Source of the DNA: Bacteroides oleiciplenus YIT 12058
GTDB lineage: Bacteria > Bacteroidota > Bacteroidia > Bacteroidales > Bacteroidaceae
Length of the DNA: 64,000 nucleotides
Reading direction: 5' to 3'
Assembly (NCBI RefSeq): GCF_000315485.1
Contig: NZ_JH992943.1
Span: 481,896 to 545,895, forward strand
Every line of letters begins with the position of its first letter. Within the stretch, counting starts at the first letter, position 1. A program made the position numbers and the translations under genes. Of this stretch, positions 16,557-25,324 are shown piece by piece. A model generated the notes under the pieces. It did no database searches. It was not told where the DNA came from and saw nothing but the letters and a program-made list of their open reading frames with translations.

Positions 16557-17484
16557 CAACGTATTTACTATACCTTTCAAAGAAACGCTTGAACGCTCCC
16601 CACTTCATCAGCCCTTTTTCAAAAACCAAGATACCCAGCAGTGCGCAAGATATCCCCAGCAGAACATCAATCAAATAATGATGTCCCGAATAAACCGCCG
16701 TACACCAGATGCCCACCATGATAAAGGCAAATAATGCTATCAGCCAACCCTTGCAACGATTCATTATTGCATAAGCCAACGCTACAACCATATACGCCGC
16801 ATGCAATGAAGGCACAGCAGCAAATACATTGGCATTACGCCCATAGATTGAATTAAAAATAGTGCATCCCATCAACTCATCGAAGCGTCCCAGCCCCGCT
16901 ACATTTCCGGGAGTATCCAGCATAGCTTCGAAACCATAATTCATGGCATACCAGGGCGGTGCCGCAGGATGAATATAATATCCCGCAAAACCAATCAGAT
17001 TTACAAGCAGAAAAACCATTGCAAAGCGCAGATACATCCGGCGGTCTCCTTTCAGATAAAGCCACAAGCCGAAAGCAATAGGCACAGGTACCCAACAAAG
17101 ATAAAACACACCTGCAAAGAAATCGGCAACAGACCAATGGTGTATAGCAAAATATTCGCAAGGAATAAGCGTAACCCCATTCACCGATATGCCGAAAAGG
17201 GATTTCTCTGCTTCATATAAGCCCTGCACATCAATAGGATTCACCTGATAATTGGGATATACCCGCATCCAGTCATAAGAAACGCCAAAAATAATAAAAG
17301 GCAGTAACGCTACTGCCAGTTTACGGGTTGTCTTCCCTGCAAAAAACAAAACAAAAAACAAACCCGCCATCAGGAAATGCTCCGGGCGGAGTCCGATACA
17401 AGCAGCCGTCAATAACAGGAAAACAAATGTTATGACCACTACCAACACCGTTTCTCTCACCGGAGGAAAATATCTTTTTATCAT
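16552..17484 (-). CDS. PAP2/AUR1-like membrane phosphatase or phosphotransferase of the inositol-lipid operon
   Basis: 310 residues with about six membrane segments. The PAP2 active-site motifs are VPSLHAAYMV and YSGHHYLIDVLLG. PSLHAA with SGHHYLIDV resembles AUR1-type inositol-phosphorylceramide synthases as much as simple PAP2 phosphatases. In B. thetaiotaomicron the matching operon (BT_1522-BT_1526) makes phosphatidylinositol and inositol sphingolipid, and a PAP2 protein occupies this end. It either dephosphorylates phosphatidylinositol phosphate or transfers phosphoinositol to ceramide; the sequence does not decide. The start overlaps the previous stop as ATGA. Confidence 0.85.
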   Translation of the reverse strand: MIKRYFPPVRETVLVVVITFVFLLLTAACIGLRPEHFLMAGLFFVLFFAGKTTRKLAVALLPFIIFGVSYDWMRVYPNYQVNPIDVQGLYEAEKSLFGISVNGVTLIPCEYFAIHHWSVADFFAGVFYLCWVPVPIAFGLWLYLKGDRRMYLRFAMVFLLVNLIGFAGYYIHPAAPPWYAMNYGFEAMLDTPGNVAGLGRFDELMGCTIFNSIYGRNANVFAAVPSLHAAYMVVALAYAIMNRCKGWLIALFAFIMVGIWCTAVYSGHHYLIDVLLGISCALLGILVFEKGLMKWGAFKRFFERYSKYVE

Positions 17485-18140
17485 TTATTCAAAAGTTTAT
17501 AGCAATGTGCCAGACGGACAAAAGCTGTCAGATTAGCTAATACGGCAATCACTGCCAAAGGAATAATCAATATCAACATCGGGTCGAAAAGCGTGCAATC
17601 GGAGAAGATGCCACAGAACAGGGCTCCCAAAGCGGTCAGCACTACTCGTTCGGGACGCTGCATGATACCCACTTTGCACTCCAACCCCAGCCCTTCGGCA
17701 CGTGCACGTACATAACTCACCATCAGCGAACCAATCAAAGCAAGAAACGTGATAATAGAACCTATCAGATATCCCTGCAATATGAGATAATAAAAAATGC
17801 CAAACAGAGTAAACAGTTCACTGTAACGGTCGAGCACCGAATCATACAAAGCGCCAAACGTAGAAGACATGTTGCCCAAACGTGCCACACGACCATCCAT
17901 CATATCAAACAGTCCGGCAAAAAGTATGAGTCCTCCCATCCAGCCCACCAGAGAAAGGTCTTCTTCGGCATCTGTGAATAACCCTGCATAAATAAATACA
18001 CCAGCAGCCACAATGTTGAGCACCAGTCCGGTAGTAGTAATAAAGTTAGGCGTAATGCCTATTTTAATCATGCCACGCACGAGGGGGTTGATAATCTTGT
18101 ATATCACCTGTTGCAGCCAATCTCTATAATTCATGTTCAT
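17481..18140 (-). CDS. CDP-alcohol phosphatidyltransferase, probable phosphatidylinositol-phosphate synthase
   Basis: 219 residues with about five or six membrane segments. The family signature D-x2-D-G-x2-A-R-x8-G-x3-D-x3-D is intact: FDMMDGRVARLGNMSSTFG followed by ALYDSVLDRY (residues about 79-107). It joins an alcohol phosphate to CDP-diacylglycerol at the inner membrane. Its place downstream of inositol-3-phosphate synthase indicates inositol phosphate as acceptor, giving phosphatidylinositol phosphate, as proposed for BT_1523. It starts one base after the GtrA stop codon and overlaps the PAP2 gene by 4 bases, so it is tightly coupled. Confidence 0.9.
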   Translation of the reverse strand: MNMNYRDWLQQVIYKIINPLVRGMIKIGITPNFITTTGLVLNIVAAGVFIYAGLFTDAEEDLSLVGWMGGLILFAGLFDMMDGRVARLGNMSSTFGALYDSVLDRYSELFTLFGIFYYLILQGYLIGSIITFLALIGSLMVSYVRARAEGLGLECKVGIMQRPERVVLTALGALFCGIFSDCTLFDPMLILIIPLAVIAVLANLTAFVRLAHCYKLLNK

Positions 18141-18141
18141 C

Positions 18142-18651
18142 CTATTTATGTTCCAAACGTTGTTTCAGAAATCTTTTTAAGTTGTGGTTCCGGTAAACGA
18201 AAAACCGTTGCAGATAATAGTTCCAGAAGAATGCAACCAGCAAGGCTACAGTAATCTTAGACAAGATAAACACATCGTAGACGTAATATCCCAACAATCC
18301 GTTCACCCACTTCATCCGTGCCAGCCATTCCGTCAAGGCAAAAGTACCCCATGTATTAATCAGGATGCTCCCACCCCAAACAATAAAATACTTCAATCCT
18401 ACATGTATCTTTTTGCAATCCTCTGCCTTGAATACCCATTCATAGTTGATTACACAATTGACAATGCCACCAATCACGGAACCAATGAATGTGGCATACA
18501 AATAATAGATACCGAATAATTTTACCAAAAGAATAGTAATCAGAAAATCAATCACAGTCGCTATCTGTGCAGAGAGTTGTGCCTTCATAAAAAGCCACGC
18601 TTCCCTACGCCAACCGGCAAACCGACTCTTTTCTTCTATTCTATCAGCCAT
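18142..18651 (-). CDS. GtrA-family small membrane protein
   Basis: 169 residues. Four membrane segments (about 28-48, 53-75, 92-112, 124-146) follow the GtrA/DPMS pattern, with QIATVIDFLITILLVKLFG, a GGIVNCVINYEWVF segment and the C-terminal FFWNYYLQRFFVY. GtrA proteins are thought to help move polyprenyl-linked sugars or assist lipid glycosylation. Here the gene is nested between the PgpA-like gene (16-base overlap) and the CDP-alcohol transferase (1-base gap), so it belongs to the inositol-lipid operon. A flippase or accessory role is inferred, not shown. Confidence 0.88.
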   Translation of the reverse strand: MADRIEEKSRFAGWRREAWLFMKAQLSAQIATVIDFLITILLVKLFGIYYLYATFIGSVIGGIVNCVINYEWVFKAEDCKKIHVGLKYFIVWGGSILINTWGTFALTEWLARMKWVNGLLGYYVYDVFILSKITVALLVAFFWNYYLQRFFVYRNHNLKRFLKQRLEHK

Positions 18652-19109
18652 CTCACCACTATTAAAACAATAAAACCATACACTCCTGCCAGCACATCGT
18701 CCATCATCACTCCCACACCGCCCGGCAATTTTTCCATCCGCCGGATGCCCAGCGGTTTCAGAATATCAAAAAAGCGGAACAGTGCAAATGCTGCCACTCC
18801 ATACCATACGTGACCTGCCGGAGCCGCCAAAAGCGTTATCCACACGCCCACCATTTCATCCACCACCACGCGCGAAGGGTCTTCGCCCCAGTAGGGTTCC
18901 AAACGGTCGGTAGCCCATATACCGGCCACGGTGAACAACGATACCAGTGCAACAGTGATCCACAACAGACATGTTTCTGATATAAACATAGCAAGCCCGA
19001 ACCAGACAAGCGTAGCCAACAAAGCGCCCGCCGTGCCCGGAGCAAAAGGAGAAAAGCCCGAGCCAAAGCCCGTGCCTATAAGAACAGGGAAGAATGAAGG
19101 TTTCTTCAT
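18636..19109 (-). CDS. Phosphatidylglycerophosphatase A-like membrane protein
   Basis: 157 residues from the ATG at 19107-19109, which gives MKKPSFFPVLIGTGFGSGFS; a longer frame to 19172 would run through a repeat. The PgpA hallmarks are GTGFGSGFSPFAPGTAGALL, RVVVDEMVGVWI and the C-terminal GVMMDDVLAGVYG. PgpA removes the phosphate from phosphatidylglycerol phosphate. In this operon it may instead act on the product of the CDP-alcohol transferase next door. The GtrA gene starts 16 bases before its stop codon. Confidence 0.88.
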   Translation of the reverse strand: MKKPSFFPVLIGTGFGSGFSPFAPGTAGALLATLVWFGLAMFISETCLLWITVALVSLFTVAGIWATDRLEPYWGEDPSRVVVDEMVGVWITLLAAPAGHVWYGVAAFALFRFFDILKPLGIRRMEKLPGGVGVMMDDVLAGVYGFIVLIVVRWLIE

Positions 19110-19128
19110 TGAAAAAAGATATAAAAAA

Positions 19129-19203
19129 GTGATAAAGCGGTAAGGTGATAAAGCGATAAAGTATATTACCACTTTATCACTCTACCACCTTATCACCTTA
19201 TTA
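19129..19203. repeat. GTGATAAA-type inverted repeat
   Basis: Imperfect palindrome whose arms are runs of GTGATAA, AGCGGTA and AGCGATAA units on the left and their complements on the right, with a central TATATTA. It begins a few bases after the inositol-3-phosphate synthase stop codon, inside the operon, so it may trim or stabilise the upstream message. Confidence 0.75.
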
Positions 19204-19210
19204 TTATTTA

Positions 19211-20506
19211 TTAATCCAGATAGCTCGGTGATTTTTCACCCACCATCGTGCGGATTGTTTCTTTCACCATTCTCCATTGAGTGAACAGGTCGTGTACCGG
19301 CTCATTCTCAAAGTCATGCATCGGACTCTTGCAGAAGAATGACAACCAGGTCTGGATGCCAGACATGCCTGCGCGCAATGCCAAGTCACTGAAGATAACG
19401 AGGTCGAGTGCGATAGGCGCTGCAAGGATAGAGTCGCGGCACAGGAAGTTAACTTTGATTTCCATCGGATAACCCATCCATCCGAAGATATCAATGTTGT
19501 CCCATGCTTCCTTATTGTCTTTGCGGGGAGGATAATAGTTGATACGAACCTTGTGGTAAACATCACCGTAGAGATCGGGATATTTTTCCGGTTCAAGGAT
19601 GTTGTCGATAACAGACAACTTGCTGACTTCCTTCGTCTTGAAGTTTTCGGGCTGATCGAGCACTTCGCCGTCGCGATTACCCAGAATGTTGGTAGAGAAC
19701 CAACCGCTTACACCCAGCATACGAGTCTTGAACATCGGTGCAAGCACTGTTTTCATCAGTGTCTGACCGCTCTTGAAGTCTTTACCGGAAATGGGCACAT
19801 TCATCTTCTTGGAGAATTCCCACATGGCCGGAGTATCTACGCACAAGTTAGGCGCACCCATGATGAACGGAGCACCTTCAGCGATAGCTGCATAAGCATA
19901 ACACATACTCGGAGAAATCACTTCCGTGTTGTTCGCTTTCATCGCTGCTTCCAGCGAAGCGAGAGACTCGTGCTCTTTGCACAACGGAACATAGATTTCG
20001 GTACTTGCAGCCCACAACACAGCGATACGCTCGCAGTTGTTGGCAGCTTTGAACTTACGGATATCTTCGCGCAGTTGCTCTACCATTTCCCAACGGGTAG
20101 CTGCATCCTTAATATACGTACCGTTCAAACGCTTTGCAAAGTTATGGTCAAAAGCTGCGGGCATCGGTTTGATAGCCTGCAATTCCTCCTTCACGAGGTT
20201 CAGGTCTTTCTCTTTCAAGACCTCCGCATACATCGCAGCATCATAAGCGTTATCAGGGAAAATATCCCATCCGCCAAAAACAATGTCGTTCAAATCAACC
20301 AAAGGCACTACGTCCTTGATTAGTTTTTCGTCGTTGTTCTCCATGCGTATTGTGGCCATCTGTGCAATAGAGCCTATCGGCTTTGACAGCCCTTTGCGAG
20401 CAGCCAACGTACCTGTTATCATGGTCGTTGAGACCGCACCACCCACTCCGACTACCAGTACACCCAAACGACCAGTTGCCGGCTTAATGTTTTCTTTCAT
20501 TGCCAT
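19211..20506 (-). CDS. Inositol-3-phosphate synthase (myo-inositol-1-phosphate synthase)
   Basis: 431 residues. The NAD-binding loop GVLVVGVGGAVSTTMITG lies at about 14-31. The family core includes FGGWDIFPDNAYDAA, NGTYIKDAATRWEM, SGKDFKSGQTLMKTVLAPMF and GWFSTNILGNRDGEVL, where the active-site lysines of the family lie. It cyclises glucose-6-phosphate to inositol-3-phosphate, the first step for inositol lipids. In B. thetaiotaomicron the homologue BT_1526 heads the same operon. The next genes (PgpA, GtrA, CDP-alcohol transferase, PAP2) complete the pathway. A -7 box lies 29 bases upstream. Confidence 0.94.
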   Translation of the reverse strand: MAMKENIKPATGRLGVLVVGVGGAVSTTMITGTLAARKGLSKPIGSIAQMATIRMENNDEKLIKDVVPLVDLNDIVFGGWDIFPDNAYDAAMYAEVLKEKDLNLVKEELQAIKPMPAAFDHNFAKRLNGTYIKDAATRWEMVEQLREDIRKFKAANNCERIAVLWAASTEIYVPLCKEHESLASLEAAMKANNTEVISPSMCYAYAAIAEGAPFIMGAPNLCVDTPAMWEFSKKMNVPISGKDFKSGQTLMKTVLAPMFKTRMLGVSGWFSTNILGNRDGEVLDQPENFKTKEVSKLSVIDNILEPEKYPDLYGDVYHKVRINYYPPRKDNKEAWDNIDIFGWMGYPMEIKVNFLCRDSILAAPIALDLVIFSDLALRAGMSGIQTWLSFFCKSPMHDFENEPVHDLFTQWRMVKETIRTMVGEKSPSYLD

Positions 20507-20534
20507 TGTATCTTTTAAAGTTTAAAAAATTGCT

Positions 20535-20542
20535 CAAATTTA
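20535..20542 (-). promoter_or_regulatory. Putative -7 box of the inositol-lipid operon
   Basis: On the minus strand it reads TAAATTTG, matching TAnnTTTG, 29 bases upstream of the inositol-3-phosphate synthase ATG. Confidence 0.55.
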
Positions 20543-20607
20543 GGCTATTTTGTTCAATTGAGACTCGTCATTTTATCCGATTTAATGTTCTATTAGTAAG
20601 ATTTAAG

Positions 20608-23154
20608 TTAAAACGTCATGTGTAGACTAATTCTAAGGCCGGATTTATCAATTCCGGGCAGATTTCTGTAAGTTAATCGCCAGACATAATCGAGGCGGAT
20701 AACCTTCAAAATATTTTCTACACCGACGCCCACTTCCATATACGGGGTATCCCCCATAAAAGAGGTTGTGGCAGGGAAACGGAACAGGTCATTGCTGACC
20801 GACGGGTTATTCTTGTCGCTCAAATTGCCGTACAAACCGCGAAAGGAAAGGACTTCGCGCCATTTCAACTTTTTCAGTAGCGGAACACGGTTAAACAAAA
20901 AGCCATTAAGGTAATAAGTTACATCCCACGAAGCATATTCATCGTTCATAAACTCCATAGCATTCATCAGCGTATAAGACTCCGGCTGGATGGTATAAGA
21001 AAGATTGGCGTTTGGAATTATCAGTAACGGGAAAGGTACTTTGTTCCAAACTTTTCCTGCTTTCAAGATAACATCCGTGTATCCGAAAGCCGAGAACCAA
21101 AAACGCTTCTGGAAGCCGGCCTCCGTATAATGATAAGTGTAATCGCCTCCCAACACTCCCTTTGCAGCCACCGTATGCGATAGCGAAAAAACCGGGGCAT
21201 CCAGCGAAACCGGGAAACGGTTCCATTGCGTCTGAAAGAATTTCTCATTCGGTGCATAACGCAACTTTACTTCAAACTCAGCATTTGATATCTGCTCCAC
21301 CGGTGTTGCCATCTCATCCTGCCTCAGAAAAGGGATGAGATAAGAAGACTCATCCTGCCGGAAACGGCTCGTAAGCTGGAAAGAGAAACCAGAATAAAAT
21401 TCATTCGTATAAGTCAGTTCGGCTTTACGCTGATAACCGATGCGGTCGTCTTTCTGACGTTTCAAGGACAGAAAGACGTTATCTTGACTCGTATACAAAT
21501 AATGTTGCCCATACTGATTGACATCCGATGTATATCTCGCTTTCAAAGAATGAATCGGAAATTCATTGGCATACTCCTTCTTTTTATGGAAAGAATATTC
21601 CACTTCCGCCATACCTTTCAAACGGTGGTCGTCAAAACCATAAGCCATATATCCCTTATAAAATAGGTGTGGATTCAGCCACGCCGTCGTCATGCCTCCT
21701 GCACGCAGACGCACGCCTTCCAGGGTATTCCCGCTGATAGTGGTATTCATCATACCTATATAGAACAGAGGCTCTTTTTCTTTCGGCGCAGGTATATATC
21801 CGGTGAAGAGAACCTTCAACGTCTTCTCCGTCCAGTAATAAACGGGATAGGTACGGAGTTGCGCCATCATTTTATCCACAGAGGTTTCTTTCTTGCTTAC
21901 TTCCACCTGCCGGTTATCATCCCAATAAGCCTCAGAGCGATGCGCGGCTTCGGAAGGTTCAATCACTTTCTCCGGTTTTCTGAAAGCAGTCAGAGCATCT
22001 TCGGAAGGCTCATAGACATAATTTCTGTAGTACACGTCCCGCTTGGCATAAATACCATCACTATTATCAACCAGTTTGAACTCGGTAGTGATATGCTCAT
22101 CCGCAAGCTGTCGTGTGCCGTCTTCACCGCGAGTGAAATTCTGCTCCAAAGACATGTAATCCACAAAGTTCAGATTGATTTTCTGCGGAAAATTCATGGT
22201 GGCACGACGCACGAAATAGGTGCTGTCCAGTGTGACGTAAAGATGGCCTGTAAAACCGAACGATTCGGAGTTGAAGGGAACAAAGGTCAGATCCACACAA
22301 GGCTGACCTGCTATAGTGAGCGTGTCCATGAGGTAATATTTATAAAAAGAAGGGCCTAAGGAAGACAACGGGCTGACGAACTTGTTGGTGAACAACGTGA
22401 TGTTATTCTCGTAAATATCCACGTCCGTCATTGTGACGCTGATGGCTTGTTCCATACCTTGCTGCGAAAGCATTTCGTCCACACCGGCCTGTCGGCGGGC
22501 ATACACACGCTGCTTCTCACTTTTGGGCGATTTACGGTAATAATCCGTAGCCAGCAACTCGCGGTTGGAAACGGCAAGCACGGGCTTTCCCGTAACGGCG
22601 GAAGTATCCACGTAATCCGTCAGGAACTTAAATTTGCGATAAAGCCATTTCTGTTGCTTCACGCTGTCGAAATTATTGATGGCAAAGGTCATCTTTTCAT
22701 AGCGGTCTCGTTGCCAGAAGTCCAACTCTTTGGGTGAGTAATCATCCCGGTGCTCAATCATTTGTTTCACAAACTCCACAGCTGGATTATCTTTCTTTTT
22801 ATATCGTTCCCGTTTCGGTTTCACCACCACCTCGTTCAGGGCATACGTTGCCGGAGAAAGGGCGATGTTAAAACGCACATTGCGTGCCGGGTGAATGAGG
22901 CGAGTGTACTCATTGTATCCAACGGCAGAAATAACCAGCACAGCCTGGGCACGATACGTTTTGAAAGAAAAATTTCCTTTGTCATCGGTCATACCTCCCT
23001 CGGTAGTACCTTTCAGGTACACAGATGTGTAAGGCAGAGGCTCACGGGTTAACGAGTCTGTAACAACACCTTGTACCATATATTGCGCCCATAGGGGCAG
23101 ACTCATCCAGCAAAGGCTGATGAGTAGAAAAATCCTTAAAAAAGTAAAACGCAT
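20608..23154 (-). CDS. DUF5686 outer-membrane protein with carboxypeptidase-regulatory-like domain
   Basis: 848 residues. A signal peptide (about 1-23, cleaved near LWAQ) is followed by a beta-sandwich regulatory domain (about 27-108: VQGVVTDSLTREPLPYTSVY, then FNIALSPATYALNEVVV). The remainder is a long DUF5686 region rich in alternating aromatic strands, ending SGLRISLHMTF with a terminal Phe, as in outer-membrane beta-barrels. The function of the family is not known; TonB-receptor-like or surface-assembly roles have been suggested. A -7 box lies at 23330-23337, so its 5' UTR would contain the entire repeat element at 23171-23316. Confidence 0.85.
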   Translation of the reverse strand: MRFTFLRIFLLISLCWMSLPLWAQYMVQGVVTDSLTREPLPYTSVYLKGTTEGGMTDDKGNFSFKTYRAQAVLVISAVGYNEYTRLIHPARNVRFNIALSPATYALNEVVVKPKRERYKKKDNPAVEFVKQMIEHRDDYSPKELDFWQRDRYEKMTFAINNFDSVKQQKWLYRKFKFLTDYVDTSAVTGKPVLAVSNRELLATDYYRKSPKSEKQRVYARRQAGVDEMLSQQGMEQAISVTMTDVDIYENNITLFTNKFVSPLSSLGPSFYKYYLMDTLTIAGQPCVDLTFVPFNSESFGFTGHLYVTLDSTYFVRRATMNFPQKINLNFVDYMSLEQNFTRGEDGTRQLADEHITTEFKLVDNSDGIYAKRDVYYRNYVYEPSEDALTAFRKPEKVIEPSEAAHRSEAYWDDNRQVEVSKKETSVDKMMAQLRTYPVYYWTEKTLKVLFTGYIPAPKEKEPLFYIGMMNTTISGNTLEGVRLRAGGMTTAWLNPHLFYKGYMAYGFDDHRLKGMAEVEYSFHKKKEYANEFPIHSLKARYTSDVNQYGQHYLYTSQDNVFLSLKRQKDDRIGYQRKAELTYTNEFYSGFSFQLTSRFRQDESSYLIPFLRQDEMATPVEQISNAEFEVKLRYAPNEKFFQTQWNRFPVSLDAPVFSLSHTVAAKGVLGGDYTYHYTEAGFQKRFWFSAFGYTDVILKAGKVWNKVPFPLLIIPNANLSYTIQPESYTLMNAMEFMNDEYASWDVTYYLNGFLFNRVPLLKKLKWREVLSFRGLYGNLSDKNNPSVSNDLFRFPATTSFMGDTPYMEVGVGVENILKVIRLDYVWRLTYRNLPGIDKSGLRISLHMTF

Positions 23155-23170
23155 ACCTGTTTTTGTATTG

Positions 23171-23316
23171 AAGGATAAATGATAATTTATTAGTGATTAG
23201 CGTTTAGTGATTAGTGATTAGTGGGTTGCGCTATTATTCCGCATGGCGCTTATCACTAATCACTAAACGCTAATCACTAAACGAAGCTCCGCTTCGCTAA
23301 ATTATCATTTATCCTT
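23171..23316. repeat. Core-containing GTGATTA inverted-repeat element, copy B
   Basis: The ends AAGGATAAATGATAATTTA and TAAATTATCATTTATCCTT are exact complements. The interior is nearly the same as copy A at 16425-16556, including the core (GGTTGCGCTATTATTCCGCA, then TGG) and the small CGAAGCTCCGCTTCG hairpin. Unlike the other copies it sits upstream of a start codon, 17 bases before the DUF5686 gene. Confidence 0.88.
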
Positions 23317-23329
23317 TTTTTTGAGTGGG

Positions 23330-23337
23330 CAAAGGTA
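23330..23337 (-). promoter_or_regulatory. Putative -7 box for the DUF5686 gene
   Basis: TACCTTTG on the minus strand matches TAnnTTTG and is followed by C. It lies just outside repeat element copy B, which would then be transcribed in the 5' UTR. Confidence 0.5.
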
Positions 23338-23490
23338 CAAAAGAAAACTCTTTTAGAAAGTTCAGTTTTACTCAATAAATGTTCTAAAAAACCACTTTTG
23401 CCCAAAACACTTCCTTTTATAAGCTGTTGTATAAGTGAAACGACGCAGAGAAGCATCGAAAAAACAATTAACAACCTAAACAACTTAATT

Positions 23491-25185
23491 ATGGAATGGA
23501 TAATAAACCAGCTCAGGGAGCGCCCCGAACTTGCCATATTCCTCACCCTGTTTCTGGGGTTCTGGCTGGGCAAGCTGCGTATCGGGAAGTTCAGTCTGGG
23601 AACGGTCACAAGTGTATTGCTTGTAGGCGTATTGGTAGGCCAACTGAACATTGACGTACCGGGTCCCATCAAATCCGTATTCTTTCTACTCTTCCTGTTT
23701 GCCGTCGGCTACAAAGTAGGCCCGCAATTCTTCCGCGGACTGAAAAAGGACGGACTTCCACAGGTCGGCTTTGCCGTACTGATGTGTGTGTCCGTACTGG
23801 TCGTAACCTGGCTTCTTGCCCTACTGATGGGCTACAATCCGGGGGAAGCAGCCGGACTCTTAGCCGGCTCACAAACCATCTCAGCCGTTATCGGAGTAGC
23901 CGAAGACACCATGGCAAACATGGGACTCACCGAAGCGCAACGGCAGAGTTATATCAATATCATCCCCGTATCTTATGCCGTGACTTACGTCTTCGGTACG
24001 GCAGGTTCAGCTTGGGTACTCTCCACCCTCGGCCCCAAACTCTTGGGCGGACTGGAGAAAGTGAAAGCCGCCTGCAAGGAACTGGAAGCCAAAATGGGCA
24101 GTTCCGAAGCCGACGAACCGGGCTTCATGCACGCTGCCCGTCCCGTGACTTTCCGCGCATATAAGGTTGAGAATGAATGGTTCAAACCGGGCCGCCGTGT
24201 GATAGATCTGGAAGTCTACTTCCAGCAACACGACAAACGCTTGTTCGTGGAACGCCTGCGCAAAAAAGGTATTGTCCGCGAAGTAAGCCCGAACACCATA
24301 CTGGAAATAGGAGATGAGGTCGTACTTAGCGGACGCCGTGAATACGTCATCGGTGAAGAAGACTGGATAGGTGAAGAAGTGCAGGACGCGCAGTTACTCG
24401 ACTTCCCCGCAGAAACCTTGCCCGTCACAATCACCAAAAAGACATTTGCCGGAAAGACGGTAGCCAATATCCGCAGACAGAAATTCATGCACGGTGTCAG
24501 CATCCGCAGCATCAAGCGGGCAGGAATTGAAATTCCCGTATTGGCACAAACCAAGCTGGATGCCGGTGACGTCATCGAAGTGGTAGGCACCAAACAAGAA
24601 GTGGAAAGTGCTGCCGTACGCATAGGTTATGTTGACCGACCAACCCATCAAACAGATATGATATTCGTAGGCTTGGGCATCCTGATAGGTGGTCTGTTCG
24701 GTGCACTGTCCATCCACATCGGCGGTGTCCCCATCAGCCTGAGCACAAGTGGTGGCGCATTGATAGCCGGATTATTCTTTGGCTGGCTGCGCAGTAAGCA
24801 CCCTACGTTCGGTCGTATTCCCGAAGCATCGCTGTGGGTACTGAATAATGTAGGATTGAATATGTTCATCGCCGTAGTGGGCATTGCCGCCGGACCGAGT
24901 TTCGTGCAAGGTTTCCGGGATGTGGGACTCAGTTTGTTCATTGTAGGCGCCGTAGCCACTACCCTACCGCTAATCATAGGTTTACTGCTTGCAAAGTACG
25001 TCTTCAAGTTCCATCCCGCCATTGCCCTGGGATGCTGTGCCGGAGCACGCACCACGACAGCCGCACTGGGTGCCATACAAGATGCCGTAGAGAGTGAGAC
25101 GCCTGCGCTGGGTTATACGGTGACGTATGCCGTAGGTAACACCTTATTAATAATATGGGGTGTTGCCATTGTGCTCCTGGTTTAA
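23491..25185 (+). CDS. aspT: Aspartate:alanine antiporter family membrane protein
   Basis: 564 residues from the ATG at 23491 (MEWIINQLRERPELAIFLTL); the frame extends upstream but through non-coding sequence. About five membrane segments lie at each end (for example IFLTLFLGFWLG and GFAVLMCVSVLVVTWLLAL at the N-terminus, and LGILIGGLFGALSIHIGG and VVGIAAGPSFVQGF at the C-terminus). Two cytosolic TrkA-C-like domains lie between them (about 225-385). This is the AspT/AAEx architecture. It exchanges external aspartate for internal alanine. The aspartate 4-decarboxylase gene follows, forming the proton-consuming aspartate-to-alanine cycle. Confidence 0.9.
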   Translation: MEWIINQLRERPELAIFLTLFLGFWLGKLRIGKFSLGTVTSVLLVGVLVGQLNIDVPGPIKSVFFLLFLFAVGYKVGPQFFRGLKKDGLPQVGFAVLMCVSVLVVTWLLALLMGYNPGEAAGLLAGSQTISAVIGVAEDTMANMGLTEAQRQSYINIIPVSYAVTYVFGTAGSAWVLSTLGPKLLGGLEKVKAACKELEAKMGSSEADEPGFMHAARPVTFRAYKVENEWFKPGRRVIDLEVYFQQHDKRLFVERLRKKGIVREVSPNTILEIGDEVVLSGRREYVIGEEDWIGEEVQDAQLLDFPAETLPVTITKKTFAGKTVANIRRQKFMHGVSIRSIKRAGIEIPVLAQTKLDAGDVIEVVGTKQEVESAAVRIGYVDRPTHQTDMIFVGLGILIGGLFGALSIHIGGVPISLSTSGGALIAGLFFGWLRSKHPTFGRIPEASLWVLNNVGLNMFIAVVGIAAGPSFVQGFRDVGLSLFIVGAVATTLPLIIGLLLAKYVFKFHPAIALGCCAGARTTTAALGAIQDAVESETPALGYTVTYAVGNTLLIIWGVAIVLLV

Positions 25186-25225
25186 CTCCGGTCGTGCAGG
25201 AAGCAAAGAATCTACGGCCTGCACA

Positions 25226-25279
25226 AAACTAATCTCCGCGATGCAAGAAATTAGTTTCTTGCACTCCGAAGATTAGTTT
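25226..25279 (+). other. Hairpin between aspT and aspD
   Basis: AAACTAATCT (25226-25235) pairs with AGATTAGTTT (25270-25279), and inside it TGCAAGAAA (25242-25250) pairs with TTTCTTGCA (25255-25263). A small internal loop separates the two helices. There is no T run, so it looks like an mRNA processing or stability element that could set the ratio of transporter to enzyme, not a terminator. Confidence 0.6.
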
Positions 25280-25324
25280 ATCGCCCTCAAAGAAATGATA
25301 TAATACAAACTTAAACTTAACTAT

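Noticed and set aside
19553..20323. 256-codon plus-strand ORF
   Set aside because: Antisense shadow of the inositol-3-phosphate synthase gene.
21667..22359. 230-codon plus-strand ORF
   Set aside because: Antisense shadow within the DUF5686 gene, without recognisable motifs.
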